Positions 54,901-63,722 of a stretch of 64,000 nucleotides of DNA are shown here, piece after piece. Each line of letters opens with the position of its first letter. Position 1 is the stretch's first letter. Source of the stretch: Flavobacterium psychrophilum (GTDB lineage Bacteria; Bacteroidota; Bacteroidia; Flavobacteriales; Flavobacteriaceae); the NCBI GenBank assembly GCA_001708385.1, contig CP012388.1, positions 3,782,001 through 3,846,000 of the forward strand, read 5' to 3'. Made by a program: the position numbers and the translations under genes. Under the pieces are notes generated by a model. It worked only from the letters and a program-made list of their open reading frames with translations. It was not told where the DNA came from and did no database searches.

Positions 54901-56581
54901 CGGTTTTGGCTGCCGCAGTGTATCATCATTTACCATTATCGTAAACCCGTTACCGGTATTAAGCACCGACCCTGCAGACTTCATTGCCACCGAGTGTGAA
55001 GAACTGCCTGGCGAGGCTGATTTTGACCTTGACCAGATTGCAACAGCGGTAACGGCAGGCTCCGCGAGCTATGTAGTGTATTTCTACCAGACCCAGGCCC
55101 AGGCACTGGCTGGGGGTGCTGATTTTGAACCGGGCCCAACCTACCTTTCGGGCGATGCCGATATCTGGGCCAGGGTAATTAACCCTACCACGAACTGCGT
55201 AAGGGTAGCCCGTGTGGAACTAAACGTAATCCCTGCCCCTATTGCCACCACCCCTGCACCTATTGCAGAATGTGATGACAACAACGACGGCTTTGCAAGG
55301 TTTAACCTTACACCAGCCATGCAGGCTATTGAGGCCGCTATCCCCGATGTAACGGTAAGCGCCTTTGAGACCCAGAGCGATGCTGACCTAAATGTAAATG
55401 TAATACCGTCACCCGAGGCCTATGACAATATCGTAGCAGGTACCCAGACCCTGTACCTAAGGGTACAGTCGGACCTTACGGACTGCTATGATACGGTAAC
55501 CCTTGTGCTGATTGTAAACCCAAGGCCTGATGCCCACAGCCCGGCGCAGCCTTATGCGCTGTGTGATGACGGTACCAGCGATACTGATGGCATAGCCCAT
55601 TTTAACCTGAACAGCCAGAGTGCTGAGATACTTGCAGGCTTAGACCCTGCGCAGTACACAGTAGACTATTACACCGACGCTGCAGCTACACCTGCCAGCC
55701 TTATCGGTACACCGGGCAACTACCCATCGGCAACAGCTACGGTGTATGCCAAAGTAACCAATACAGCCACAGGCTGTTTCTATATCGTAGCGGTACGCCT
55801 TGTGGTGAATGCCCTTCCGGTGCTTATTACCAATGAGTACAGCTACTCGCTGTGTGATACCACACTGCCGGCCAACAAAGAGACCTTTGACCTTACCACT
55901 ACCATCGATAAATTCATCACCGATGAAAACCTAAACGGTGTAGCGGTAACCTTCCATACCACCCTTGCCGATGCGCAAGGGGGCACCAATGCCCTTACCG
56001 ACGCCCAGGCACAGGCGTATGAGAACACTTCACAGGTACAGAGCCTTTATGTGCGCTTTACGGTAACCACTACAGGCTGCTTCAGGCTTGGCTACCTTGA
56101 TATCAGGGTAGAGCCGCAGCCGGTACTTACCCTTCCCTCACAGGATGAGCTAACGGTATGTGATACCGATGGCAACGGTATCGGTGAGTTTAACCTTGAA
56201 GCCTTAAAAGAAACCCTTGCCAATGGTGATACAAGCCTTGTGATCACCTTCCACCTAACGGCGGAGGAAGCACTATCGGGGGCCAACCCGATCGGTAATA
56301 CGACCGACTACAGGAATGACCACCCGGGCACACAAACCCTTTGGGTAAGGGCAGTGAGCAGTACTACAGGCTGCTTTAACACCACGCCATTCCCGGTTAC
56401 CCTTATAGTAACCCCTGCACCGCAGGCACCAAAGCTACAGGATATCACCCTTTGTGATGATACCGACAACAATGGGCAGGACGGGGCGCTAAGGACAGAC
56501 CTTACAGTATATGAAACACAGATAAAAGAAGCAGTAGCCCCTGTGGAAGTAACAATCACCTATTACCTTTCACAAGGCTGA
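51908..56581 (+). CDS. Giant T9SS type B surface protein, N-terminal part (frameshifted)
   Basis: The first 1557 codons of a gene that continues at 56643-58712 in another frame. Residues 1-30 are a signal peptide (ends FLSGFAQ). A domain with NNNCANAITI and FQFTATATAHD follows, then a jelly-roll-like domain (about 175-345). SprB-like repeats of ~78 residues, three in a row (about 591-817), each carry TYSINGVDF. From about 829 a series of ~90-residue modules begins with a Cys-Asp or Cys-Glu, D-G, F-(D/N)-L, then Y-T or H-T with D-A, a T-I/L-W-V strand, T-G-C and a final VNPLP-like end. The frame stops at 56581 after TYYLSQG inside module 8. Probably adhesion or gliding-related; not shown. Confidence 0.85.
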   Translation: MKESKFSGRKAKLLFVFIFVHCFFLSGFAQNNNCANAITINPSPTTQCGTMGLASFAGATASPESDICTTVARPDVWFQFTATATAHDISLLNFPPTLNQAVVIGLYEGNVCSSLIRRFCSSNNYLTATGLVVGTVYKIRLSLDAAATDPSLTFSVCITTPTPPVSGDPLECLIKTINPGFEQPVVSGMDFVNDYTMQGWRTTATDHKIEVWTNGYVDAGGTNLGVPAYEGNQFVELNANQTSGLYQDYATPQQTAFTYSFAHRGRRGVDTMQLFAGPPGGNYLPVGPQIATGNTAWAVYTGTYTVPAGQPVTRFIFQAVNGSTGDNSIGNFLDAISFVANNGIITSSPHYLNCGATSTPISATGAGGIWSAHTDNPGPVTIADVNSENTTVSDFVETGTYRFEWSNSYCSSTLEVIYYGSSPPPPVIQDITYCVGQTPAPLSDQVQILPGFNIVWGTLDGSMPTPSTSSTGTTIYYVTQSSPSGCESFFVELNVIVRAPDSQVADFTIPPSVCSTSADVLPTLATDFATGGQFTGSNGLVIDPATGEINVTASGPGTYAVTYTVDADLEGCLSAATNTENITITNFAESIDVTFQQPTCNTSTGTITINSPTGAGFTYSINGVDFQPGTTFAGLASDTYTITVNNPSGCISAFPGYVINPQPSTPAVATVTSVQPTCPAPTGSITVTAPVGTGLTYSINGVDFETTTTFDNLTPGTYNVTVVNADGCSSVLTGVVISPVPGAPAVPVLTIVQPSCTSTTGTITVNSPTGNTLTYSINGVDFQSTTTFANVVAGTYNVTVRTTTGCESVLNNVVVNTPPSPVPPIPQPAPLEVCDDNNDGYGVFNLLPRLQEIEAAMADVTATAYETLSDANQKVNAIGMPGDYSNINPNTQTIFIGVQSNTTGCSNTTTLQLIVNGRPVIPVVSGLTLCETSPIPDGIEEFDLTLNDDAARGGDASLTVQYYLTQVDAQNNLTPITGPEAYNNINPNQQTIWVAVSNGFGCRSVSSFTIIVNPLPVLSTDPADFIATECEELPGEADFDLDQIATAVTAGSASYVVYFYQTQAQALAGGADFEPGPTYLSGDADIWARVINPTTNCVRVARVELNVIPAPIATTPAPIAECDDNNDGFARFNLTPAMQAIEAAIPDVTVSAFETQSDADLNVNVIPSPEAYDNIVAGTQTLYLRVQSDLTDCYDTVTLVLIVNPRPDAHSPAQPYALCDDGTSDTDGIAHFNLNSQSAEILAGLDPAQYTVDYYTDAAATPASLIGTPGNYPSATATVYAKVTNTATGCFYIVAVRLVVNALPVLITNEYSYSLCDTTLPANKETFDLTTTIDKFITDENLNGVAVTFHTTLADAQGGTNALTDAQAQAYENTSQVQSLYVRFTVTTTGCFRLGYLDIRVEPQPVLTLPSQDELTVCDTDGNGIGEFNLEALKETLANGDTSLVITFHLTAEEALSGANPIGNTTDYRNDHPGTQTLWVRAVSSTTGCFNTTPFPVTLIVTPAPQAPKLQDITLCDDTDNNGQDGALRTDLTVYETQIKEAVAPVEVTITYYLSQG

Positions 56582-56642
56582 TGCTGATGCGGGTAGTAAC
56601 GGTATTGCCAGCCCTGCAAGGCACATTGCCAGGGATGGGCAG

Positions 56643-58712
56643 GTGATCTGGGTAAGGGTAGAGAATACCGCAGGCTGCTATAGCCTTACGAGCTTTACCA
56701 TCCATATCAACAAGCCACACCAGTTGGTAACCCCAACACCCCTTGCCGTATGTAACGAGGCACTGCCAAATGACGGTATTGCGGAGTTTAACCTTACACA
56801 AAAAGACGATGAGATACTGGGCCCTGATGGGGTAGGCATGGACTACGTTGTAGACTACTTTACCACCGACCCAAAAACAGACAGCACCGCCGTGGCAATC
56901 GCCACCCCGGATGCCTATGTAAATACAGACAGCAATGGAGCAGCCCAAAACCCAAGGACGATCTGGGTAAGGGTAACCACCACCCAGGGGTGTGTTAGCT
57001 ATACCACCCTGACCATAAGGGTGCTTCCGCTACCTGTACCCAACTTTAACCCAGCCCCACTTGAGGTATGCGACCAGGATACTACAGTAGTAGGCAGTGA
57101 GCCCTTTGACCTTACCCTTGCACAGGATGATATCCGCAACAACGGTACTAACTACCTGTTCAGCTATTATACCACAGAAGAGGATGCCCAGGCAGGCACC
57201 AATGCGATACCTGACCCAACCAGCCACAACAGTGCCAGTGGCAGTGTATGGGTAAGGGTTGAGGCCAATACTAATAACCCATCTGATTTGAGGTGCTTCC
57301 AGATAGTGGAGCTTGAACTAATAGTGAACCCACTGCCACCGATAGCCGACCTTGCCGACTATGGTATCTGTAACGACACCCCTGCATCCCCGACAGCCTT
57401 TAACCTGAAGGAGTATGTAGAGACAGCCCTTGGCGGTAATACAGGTACCATTTACACTATAGGCTACTTTAGCGATGCAGCCCTTACCACACGTGCCACG
57501 CCAATAACAGGGTATGTCGTAACAGGCAGTGCAACGGTATACATAGAAGTAGTTAACAACGACACAGGTTGCAGGATCGTAAAAGAGCTTAAGCTTATCG
57601 TAGAGCAGCAGGCAGTAGCCAACCCTGTGGCAGACCCTGCGGCGGTATGTGATACCGATGCAGATAACGACGGCAGGGCCTCAGGATGGGATTTAACCCT
57701 ACTTGCACCTGAAGTACTTGGCGCTCAGGACCCGGCTGTATTCCTTGTAAGCTATTACGATATTGACCCATCTACAGTCCCTGCGCCACAGCCTATACAA
57801 GACCCTGAAAACTATACCAACCAAACCCCGGAGAGCCAGGTGATCTGGATCGTAGTGACCAACAGCGATACCGTGCAGGATACCCCATGCAGTGCCACCA
57901 CTACGGTAACCCTAAGGGTAGAGCGCAGGGCAGAGCCTGTTATCACAACAGCAGATGGCAGCGATACGGTATGTATCGAATTTGGAGAGAGCGAAGGCGA
58001 GTTGGAACTTAACAGCGGTGTAGTACCAAACGGCCACACCTACCTTTGGTACAAAGACGGGGTACTGCTAACCGATAGTGACGACTCAGGAAGCTATATC
58101 GCCAAAACAGGCGGCGTATACACTGTAGTAGTAACGGGCCCTGCGCCACTGGAATGTGTCTCTGATGAATCGGCAGGCTTTACAGTTATCGAATCAGGGC
58201 AGGCATCAGCCATAGGCCAGGGGTACTATGTAACCAACTACTTTAGCGATAACCAGACCATAACGGTAACAGTAGAAGGAAACGGGGAGTACACCTACCA
58301 GCTGGATAACGGCCCAAGGCAGGAATCTCCGGTATTCACTAATGTATCCCCGGGCTACCACAGTGTTACGGTATGGGATGAGAAAACAGATTTTCCATGC
58401 CAGGAGCTGGTCTTAAATGGGGTAAGCATTGTAGACTACCCGAACTTCTTTACCCCTAACGGTGATGGTTTCCATGACACGTGGAACATCATAGGCTTAA
58501 GCGGTACAGGATCGGTGATCTATATCTTTGACCGCTATGGCAAGCTTATCAAACAGATAAGCCCGGACCTTGAGAGCAGCGGATGGGACGGAACGCTAAA
58601 CGGTACCCCGGTACCTGCAACGGACTACTGGTTCACGGTGACCTACCCTGAGTTTGACGGCACCACAACGGTAACCAAAGAATTTAAATCGCATTTCTCA
58701 CTGAAGAGATAA
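56643..58712 (+). CDS. Giant T9SS type B surface protein, C-terminal part
   Basis: Continues the gene above: frame +1 opens upstream of the ATG at 56643, and DADAGSNGIASPARHIAR between 56582 and 56642 in this frame completes module 8. Removing one G near 56575-56579 gives one protein of about 2267 residues. This part holds modules 9 to 12 of the ~90-residue series, an Ig-like module (about residues 420-510 of this ORF) and a C-terminal T9SS type B (gliding-associated, CHU_C) domain: FFTPNGDGFHDTW, IYIFDRYGKLIKQI, GWDGTLNG, PATDYWFTV. It has no signal peptide of its own, so it cannot be exported unless joined to the first part. Confidence 0.85.
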   Translation: MIWVRVENTAGCYSLTSFTIHINKPHQLVTPTPLAVCNEALPNDGIAEFNLTQKDDEILGPDGVGMDYVVDYFTTDPKTDSTAVAIATPDAYVNTDSNGAAQNPRTIWVRVTTTQGCVSYTTLTIRVLPLPVPNFNPAPLEVCDQDTTVVGSEPFDLTLAQDDIRNNGTNYLFSYYTTEEDAQAGTNAIPDPTSHNSASGSVWVRVEANTNNPSDLRCFQIVELELIVNPLPPIADLADYGICNDTPASPTAFNLKEYVETALGGNTGTIYTIGYFSDAALTTRATPITGYVVTGSATVYIEVVNNDTGCRIVKELKLIVEQQAVANPVADPAAVCDTDADNDGRASGWDLTLLAPEVLGAQDPAVFLVSYYDIDPSTVPAPQPIQDPENYTNQTPESQVIWIVVTNSDTVQDTPCSATTTVTLRVERRAEPVITTADGSDTVCIEFGESEGELELNSGVVPNGHTYLWYKDGVLLTDSDDSGSYIAKTGGVYTVVVTGPAPLECVSDESAGFTVIESGQASAIGQGYYVTNYFSDNQTITVTVEGNGEYTYQLDNGPRQESPVFTNVSPGYHSVTVWDEKTDFPCQELVLNGVSIVDYPNFFTPNGDGFHDTWNIIGLSGTGSVIYIFDRYGKLIKQISPDLESSGWDGTLNGTPVPATDYWFTVTYPEFDGTTTVTKEFKSHFSLKR

Positions 58713-58737
58713 ACAAAGGGAAACCACAATAATCAAG

Positions 58738-58773
58738 AACCCCGGACAGCGAAAGCTGCCAGGGGTTTGTTTT
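58738..58773 (+). terminator. Terminator after the type B surface protein
   Basis: AACCCCGGACAGC (58738-58750) pairs with GCTGCCAGGGGTT (58755-58767) with one mismatch and a GAAA loop, then a T-rich stretch. Confidence 0.75.
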
Positions 58774-58840
58774 GTAAGGCAAAAGTTAAAAAGGCAGATG
58801 GGAAAAGAAAAGTTTAAAGAAAGCGCTAACGTTTATGCCT

Positions 58841-58910
58841 AGCCCTGATAGAGGCGGCATCCTGCCCGGCAAAGCCAAAGGGCAGATACAGCCGATAGCA
58901 GGAAATAGCT
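58841..58910. other. Nested-helix intergenic element
   Basis: Five nested helices can be read: AGC/GCT (58841-58843, 58908-58910), CCTG/CAGG (58844-58847, 58899-58902), CGGC/GCCG (58855-58858, 58891-58894), CTGCCC/GGGCAG (58862-58867, 58880-58885) and GGC/GCC (58868-58870, 58874-58876). It is GC-rich in an AT-rich gap, lacks a U-run, and lies after a separate terminator. From memory, similar elements recur in flavobacterial intergenic DNA; not verifiable here. Confidence 0.5.
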
Positions 58911-59261
58911 TTAAATAAATACGCTGATAAAACGCATAATATTTTCACAATTATCTTTTTCGCAACATTAAACCAGTCATTTAAGTAATAACTTTATATA
59001 AAATGCTTGGCAGATATCCCTCGAAAAACTTGACGAAAGTATGAATAGTAGATGCTTTAAAGTTGTCAAGAATTGCCGACAATTACATTTAAAGGTTATT
59101 AAAAATTCGGGAATTACTAATTGATCCATCTACAATATATAGGTCGCTATTTAGGCGGTTAATATTTCACTATTCAGGGTTGGATTTGAAAAATGACTGA
59201 CAATGTGTTGGCGTGAGCACTTGCAATGATTCCAAAATTAAACTGATAATGCAGTAACACT

Positions 59262-60686
59262 ATGAAAATTTTACTTACAGGTGCTACAGGATATATAGCC
59301 CAAAGGCTACTCCCAGTTCTTTTAGAACAGGGCCACAATGTAGTGTGTTGCGTACGTGATAAATCGCGTTTTAATGTAAAAAAATATTGTAAAGAAAATA
59401 TACCTGAAGTAATCGAGGTCGATTTTTTAGATAAAACCAGTCTTGAAGCATTTCCGATAGATATCGATGTTGCCTATTATTTAGTACATTCTATGAGTAC
59501 TTCCGGCGATTTTGGAAGCAAGGAAGAGGCTTCGGCACGGAACTTCGTAGAAGCTGTAGGTAAAACTGCTGCAAGGCAGATAATTTACCTCAGCGGGATT
59601 GTTAATGATTCTAAACTCTCCAAGCATCTGGCATCACGTAAGCAAGTTGAGCAGATACTGAATTCAGGAAGCAAGCCTGTCACAACTCTAAGGGCTGGCA
59701 TTATCGTAGGTTCAGGCAGTGCCTCTTTTGAAATCATACGCGACCTTGTTGAGAAACTTCCAGTTATGGTGGCACCTAAATGGGTCAAGACCAAATGCCA
59801 GCCCATTTCAATCAGGAATGTGATCGAATTTTTATCTGGGGTACTGAATCAAGCCTTCACTTTCGGAAAGCACTATGATATTTATGGGCCGGATATTTTA
59901 ACCTATAAAGAAATGCTGTTGGAGTTTGCCGCTGAGCGGGGATTAAAACGCCATATAATCACGGTACCCGTAATGACGCCTAAGCTATCATCGTACTGGC
60001 TTTATTTTGTTACCTCAACATCCTATGCGTTGGCAAAAAATCTGGTTGACAGTATGAGCGTGGATGTTGTCGCTGAGCCAAATGATCTCAAGGAAAAGCT
60101 CGGGATTACCCCTATATCCTATAGGGAAGCGATAAAAATTGCCTTTGATAAAATTGAACAGAATCTTGTACTTTCAAGCTGGAAAGATGCCATGGGTGGG
60201 ACCTATTCAAAGCAGATGGTTCAGAAGCAGTTAAAGGTTCCGCAGTTTGGAGTGTTCACAGATAAGAAAAAACGAGTGGCAATTGATCCTATCAAAGCAC
60301 AGGAGCGAATTTTCGCTATTGGTGGCGCATCAGGCTGGTATTATGCTAATTGGCTTTGGGGGTTTCGTGGCTTTTTGGATAAGCTTTTTGGGGGCGTTGG
60401 CCTTAACCGCGGTCGAAGGGATGCCACTTTGGTAAGCAGAGGCGATACTCTTGATTTTTGGAGAGTCATTTATGCGAGTCCGGAAGAGAAGCGCCTGCTG
60501 CTCTATGCCGAAATGAGGCTCCCTGGTGAGGCTTGGCTTGAGTTTAGGATAAAGGGCGATACTGTTTACCAAACCGCCACTTTTAGGCCTTTGGGCATAG
60601 CAGGCAGATTGTACTGGTATGCTGTGTTGCCATTTCACTATTTTATTTTCAATGGGATGATCAATAAAATTGTTGCGAAGGAATAA
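59262..60686 (+). CDS. SDR-family oxidoreductase with C-terminal DUF2867
   Basis: A 474-residue two-part protein. Residues about 1-290 form an NAD(P)-binding extended SDR domain with LLTGATGYIAQRLLP at the start, AYYLVHSMS and IIYLSGIV. Residues about 315-470 match DUF2867, a SRPBCC-like ligand-binding domain (FAIGGASGWYYANWLWGFRGFLDKLFGG, WLEFRIKGD). The architecture is known in many bacteria but the substrate is not. The gene stands alone between two long gaps. Confidence 0.9.
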   Translation: MKILLTGATGYIAQRLLPVLLEQGHNVVCCVRDKSRFNVKKYCKENIPEVIEVDFLDKTSLEAFPIDIDVAYYLVHSMSTSGDFGSKEEASARNFVEAVGKTAARQIIYLSGIVNDSKLSKHLASRKQVEQILNSGSKPVTTLRAGIIVGSGSASFEIIRDLVEKLPVMVAPKWVKTKCQPISIRNVIEFLSGVLNQAFTFGKHYDIYGPDILTYKEMLLEFAAERGLKRHIITVPVMTPKLSSYWLYFVTSTSYALAKNLVDSMSVDVVAEPNDLKEKLGITPISYREAIKIAFDKIEQNLVLSSWKDAMGGTYSKQMVQKQLKVPQFGVFTDKKKRVAIDPIKAQERIFAIGGASGWYYANWLWGFRGFLDKLFGGVGLNRGRRDATLVSRGDTLDFWRVIYASPEEKRLLLYAEMRLPGEAWLEFRIKGDTVYQTATFRPLGIAGRLYWYAVLPFHYFIFNGMINKIVAKE

Positions 60687-61013
60687 TTAACCCTATAAAA
60701 CAATGGACATTTAGCCTAAGAAATAAGCGAGAAAGCAGTTGCCAGGATTTTGCTTTATAGTAAGAAATGCAGAGGCAGAAAAGATAGACAGAAATTTAAA
60801 AGCTTACAGTCTGATTCTCCTATATTATTAATTGGATCTCACGCCGCTTGTGAATTTTTGTAAATGTAAGATTAAGAAAATTACTAGTAAAGCCAGAGGA
60901 AACCGCTTTCAGAACTTGATTTTTTTTTTGACTAAACACACAATGATTGCAGCGATACGATAGTCTGATTAATAATATGATAAAGATTCTTGAATATGAA
61001 ACACTACCATTTT
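60687..61013. other. 327-base intergenic region, no gene seen
   Basis: The convergent gap between the SDR and antiporter genes. AT-rich with a long T-run near 60930. No strong hairpin, repeat or ORF was found. Confidence 0.5.
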
Positions 61014-63134
61014 CTATCTAAAAATTTTTCCAATAATCTGGCCAATCTCTGCGAAGTCATCATGGTTGCTTACAGCCCTTTTCTCAGCAACATTCTGATA
61101 GGTTTTAGAGAAAGGATAAATAAGCATATAATTATTGTTTCTTAATTTATCATTTAAAATTTCTGGTACATTGCGCATTCGAGGGAAGTAAGATTGCATA
61201 CCACTATCGGCCATCATTACAATCAAACCTTGATTTTCTTCAAGTTCCAAAGCAGCAAGCTCTGCATCTCTCCAAGAATTTACTATGTTAAATTTAGCCT
61301 CAATATTAGCTTTAGCAATAATGCGCTTGAGAACTTTTACGGTTTCATCGCCAGCGTAAAACTGTATTGTGGCGCCTGAATTCCGTGCAATATTCCATAT
61401 TCTTAAAAGCGAATGAAAAAAGCCGGCTTCGCGCTCTGCATTTGAGGGGATAAGTACTATATATTTTTTGACTGTTGCCACTGGCTGTACCGCATGGTAG
61501 ATCATTATGTTAATATGTTTATTGCGCAAGTAGCCATTATGCATGTTGTACACAAATGATGTTGAGAAACCTTTACCGCCCTCGAGGCCTATGATAAGAT
61601 CTGTGACATTTTGCTCCTTAATTACATTGTTAATTCCAATAACTACATCGTTATCATGCCGTGTAATAGGTTTTAACTTTACATCTGCTGCTGCTGCCAT
61701 GTTTACGGCAGTACCCAATATTTTTTGTGCATTTTTAGCGGAAGATTCATTCATGTCGTCATTAATCACGTTCACCGCGAACAGTCTGTCTTTATTGGAA
61801 TGCGTTTTTACAAGCAGCCCCAGGTTAACTAACTTTTCTACAGTCTGTTCATGGTTCACCGCAAGCAATATTTTTTCCAGTTCCTCACTATTTCCGGATA
61901 CTGTTTCGTCTTTGTCTACATCGGCAATCCTTTGGGCGCTTGCCATAGAGACGAAAGACGAAACTGTACAGGAAATTAGTATTAACAATATGCTGCCGTT
62001 AAGGACGTGCTCGTTTAGTAACCTTACTGGTTCGCCGGCTGCATTTTCAGATATTATGATATTGTATCCAACCATCACCGAGGCTAGTGTCGCTGCTGCA
62101 GATGCAGCACTAAGCCCAAAGATCAACTGCCCCTCATCATTTGTTAAACGGAAGGTCTTTTTAGTCAAGAGTGCAGCAACATATTTTCCACCTATAGAGG
62201 CAACAATCATTATTGATGCTACTCCCAAGGTCTCCCAGCTTTTTATAAAGGCAGAGAAATCAATCAGCATCCCTACACTTATCAAAAAGAAGGGGATAAA
62301 AATGGCGTTGCCCACAAAATCCACACGGTTCATTAGTGAGGAGGTATGGGGTATCAACCTATTTAGTGCCAACCCTGCAAAGAATGCTCCAATAATTGCT
62401 TCGATGCCTGCCAATTCAGCCAGCAAGGCAGCTAGGTATATCATTACGATAACAAAAATATATTGTGATATTTTGTCTTCCACTGTCTTAAAAAACCATC
62501 GGGCAATGATAGGAAAGAGTAGCAAGACAACTAGTGCAAATACAGTCATGGATATCGAGAGCTTAAGCCAGAACTCAGTTCCGACTTCTCCCTGTGACAT
62601 ACCAACAACTACAGCTAGTACTAATAGCGAGAGTACATCGGTAATCATCGTACCCCCAACGGTTATATTTACTGAGAGGTTTTTGGCTATGCCGAGCTTA
62701 CTCACCATAGGATACACGATAAGGGTGTGGGACGAAAAAAGGCTGGCGAACAATACTGAGGTAAGGAGCGAAAATTGCAGGATAAAGTAGCCCCCAATAA
62801 GACCCAGTAAAAAGGGGACAATAAAAGTGTAGATAGAAAAGGTGATGCTTTTCCATTTATTCTTTTTAAAATCACCCATGTCAATTTCAAGTCCCGCAAG
62901 AAACATAATGTACAATAGACCGGTAGTTCCTGTCACAACAACGCTGCTATCTCGCGAAAGCACATTGAAGCCATTAGGGCCTATAACGGCACCTGCTATA
63001 ATTAGGCCCAGTAAGTGCGGCACTTTTATTTTGTTCAGTAGCAATGGTATGCAAAGGATAATAATAAGCTCGATAAGAAATTTTAAAAGCGGGTCCTCGA
63101 TCGGGAGGCTTACATGGTGTATGCTTAATAACAT
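61014..63134 (-). CDS. Cation:proton antiporter (CPA2) with cytoplasmic stress-type domain
   Basis: A 706-residue antiporter. About 12 membrane spans (residues about 12-400) carry the CPA2 fold; LAGLEIDMGDFKK, IGAFFAGLALNRLIP and LNEHVLNGSILLILIS are typical. The remaining ~280 residues are soluble and resemble two universal-stress-protein-like halves (KILLAVNHEQTVEKLVNLG and YIVLIPSNAEREAG). It would exchange Na+ or K+ for protons. It starts 3 bases after the stop of the lipoprotein gene, so the two are co-transcribed. Confidence 0.92.
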   Translation of the reverse strand: MLLSIHHVSLPIEDPLLKFLIELIIILCIPLLLNKIKVPHLLGLIIAGAVIGPNGFNVLSRDSSVVVTGTTGLLYIMFLAGLEIDMGDFKKNKWKSITFSIYTFIVPFLLGLIGGYFILQFSLLTSVLFASLFSSHTLIVYPMVSKLGIAKNLSVNITVGGTMITDVLSLLVLAVVVGMSQGEVGTEFWLKLSISMTVFALVVLLLFPIIARWFFKTVEDKISQYIFVIVMIYLAALLAELAGIEAIIGAFFAGLALNRLIPHTSSLMNRVDFVGNAIFIPFFLISVGMLIDFSAFIKSWETLGVASIMIVASIGGKYVAALLTKKTFRLTNDEGQLIFGLSAASAAATLASVMVGYNIIISENAAGEPVRLLNEHVLNGSILLILISCTVSSFVSMASAQRIADVDKDETVSGNSEELEKILLAVNHEQTVEKLVNLGLLVKTHSNKDRLFAVNVINDDMNESSAKNAQKILGTAVNMAAAADVKLKPITRHDNDVVIGINNVIKEQNVTDLIIGLEGGKGFSTSFVYNMHNGYLRNKHINIMIYHAVQPVATVKKYIVLIPSNAEREAGFFHSLLRIWNIARNSGATIQFYAGDETVKVLKRIIAKANIEAKFNIVNSWRDAELAALELEENQGLIVMMADSGMQSYFPRMRNVPEILNDKLRNNNYMLIYPFSKTYQNVAEKRAVSNHDDFAEIGQIIGKIFR

Positions 63135-63137
63135 AAT

Positions 63138-63722
63138 TTATTTTTTTGGGGAGGGAGTCAATTCTACTGAAAATTTCGCTGTGCAGTTATCCTTGCCCGT
63201 AATGGTTTGCATGCCCTTGATCACTTTTTTCCTGACATCATCAAGCACAACATTCATTTTTACCTTATTTTTTGCTGTACTGTCGGTAGCAAAATCCAGT
63301 ATTATTTTATTGTCAGTAAATTTAGTCCTGTAAACACGCACAAGTTTATCGTTGTTAAGTACATTGGCAAATACTCCGAGTGAATCTGAAGCAAATTGCC
63401 ACACTTCGTTACGCTGGTCCCCAATGACGTAATTACTGCAATTGGATTCCCGGCAAACCATTTTGCTGCTCCATTGTACACCAAGGCTGTCCGGCCAGGT
63501 TTTAGCAATAAGTGTATCGGTCTGTACCTCTATATCTTTCAAAGCAAATACGCTGTCCCGCATTTTTAAAAGCTGTTTATAGTCCGCTTCCTTTGTTTCA
63601 AATTCCTGCTCACGAACTGTAAGTGCCCTTTCGCGTTCGGCAAGCCCTTCTTCCTTTTTATGGTCGCAGGAAATAATTAAAAGTAGTACGGTAAAAAGCA
63701 GTGGTAATTTTTTAAAAGCCAT
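63138..63722 (-). CDS. Coiled-coil lipoprotein of unknown function
   Basis: A 194-residue lipoprotein (lipobox LIISC, C19). The first mature part, residues about 25-60, is a charged heptad-like coiled coil (ERERALTVREQEFETKE). The remainder is a beta-rich domain with two cysteines (CRESNC) and a third near the end (KDNC). No family recognised. It leads an operon with the antiporter, 3 bases apart. Confidence 0.8.
   Translation of the reverse strand: MAFKKLPLLFTVLLLIISCDHKKEEGLAERERALTVREQEFETKEADYKQLLKMRDSVFALKDIEVQTDTLIAKTWPDSLGVQWSSKMVCRESNCSNYVIGDQRNEVWQFASDSLGVFANVLNNDKLVRVYRTKFTDNKIILDFATDSTAKNKVKMNVVLDDVRKKVIKGMQTITGKDNCTAKFSVELTPSPKK

Larger units (their letters stand above)
58713..59261. 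other. 549-base intergenic region
   Basis: Holds the terminator at 58738-58773 and the folded element at 58841-58910. The remaining 350 bases are AT-rich, with a weak inverted pair (TTGTC near 59077 with GACAA near 59092). No ORF of note and no good promoter box was found. Confidence 0.5.

Noticed and set aside
61543..62790. A 415-codon open frame on the plus strand, antisense to the antiporter gene
   Set aside because: Low-complexity S/T/I-rich translation with no domain; it mirrors a well-supported membrane protein gene. Long antisense frames arise here from codon bias.
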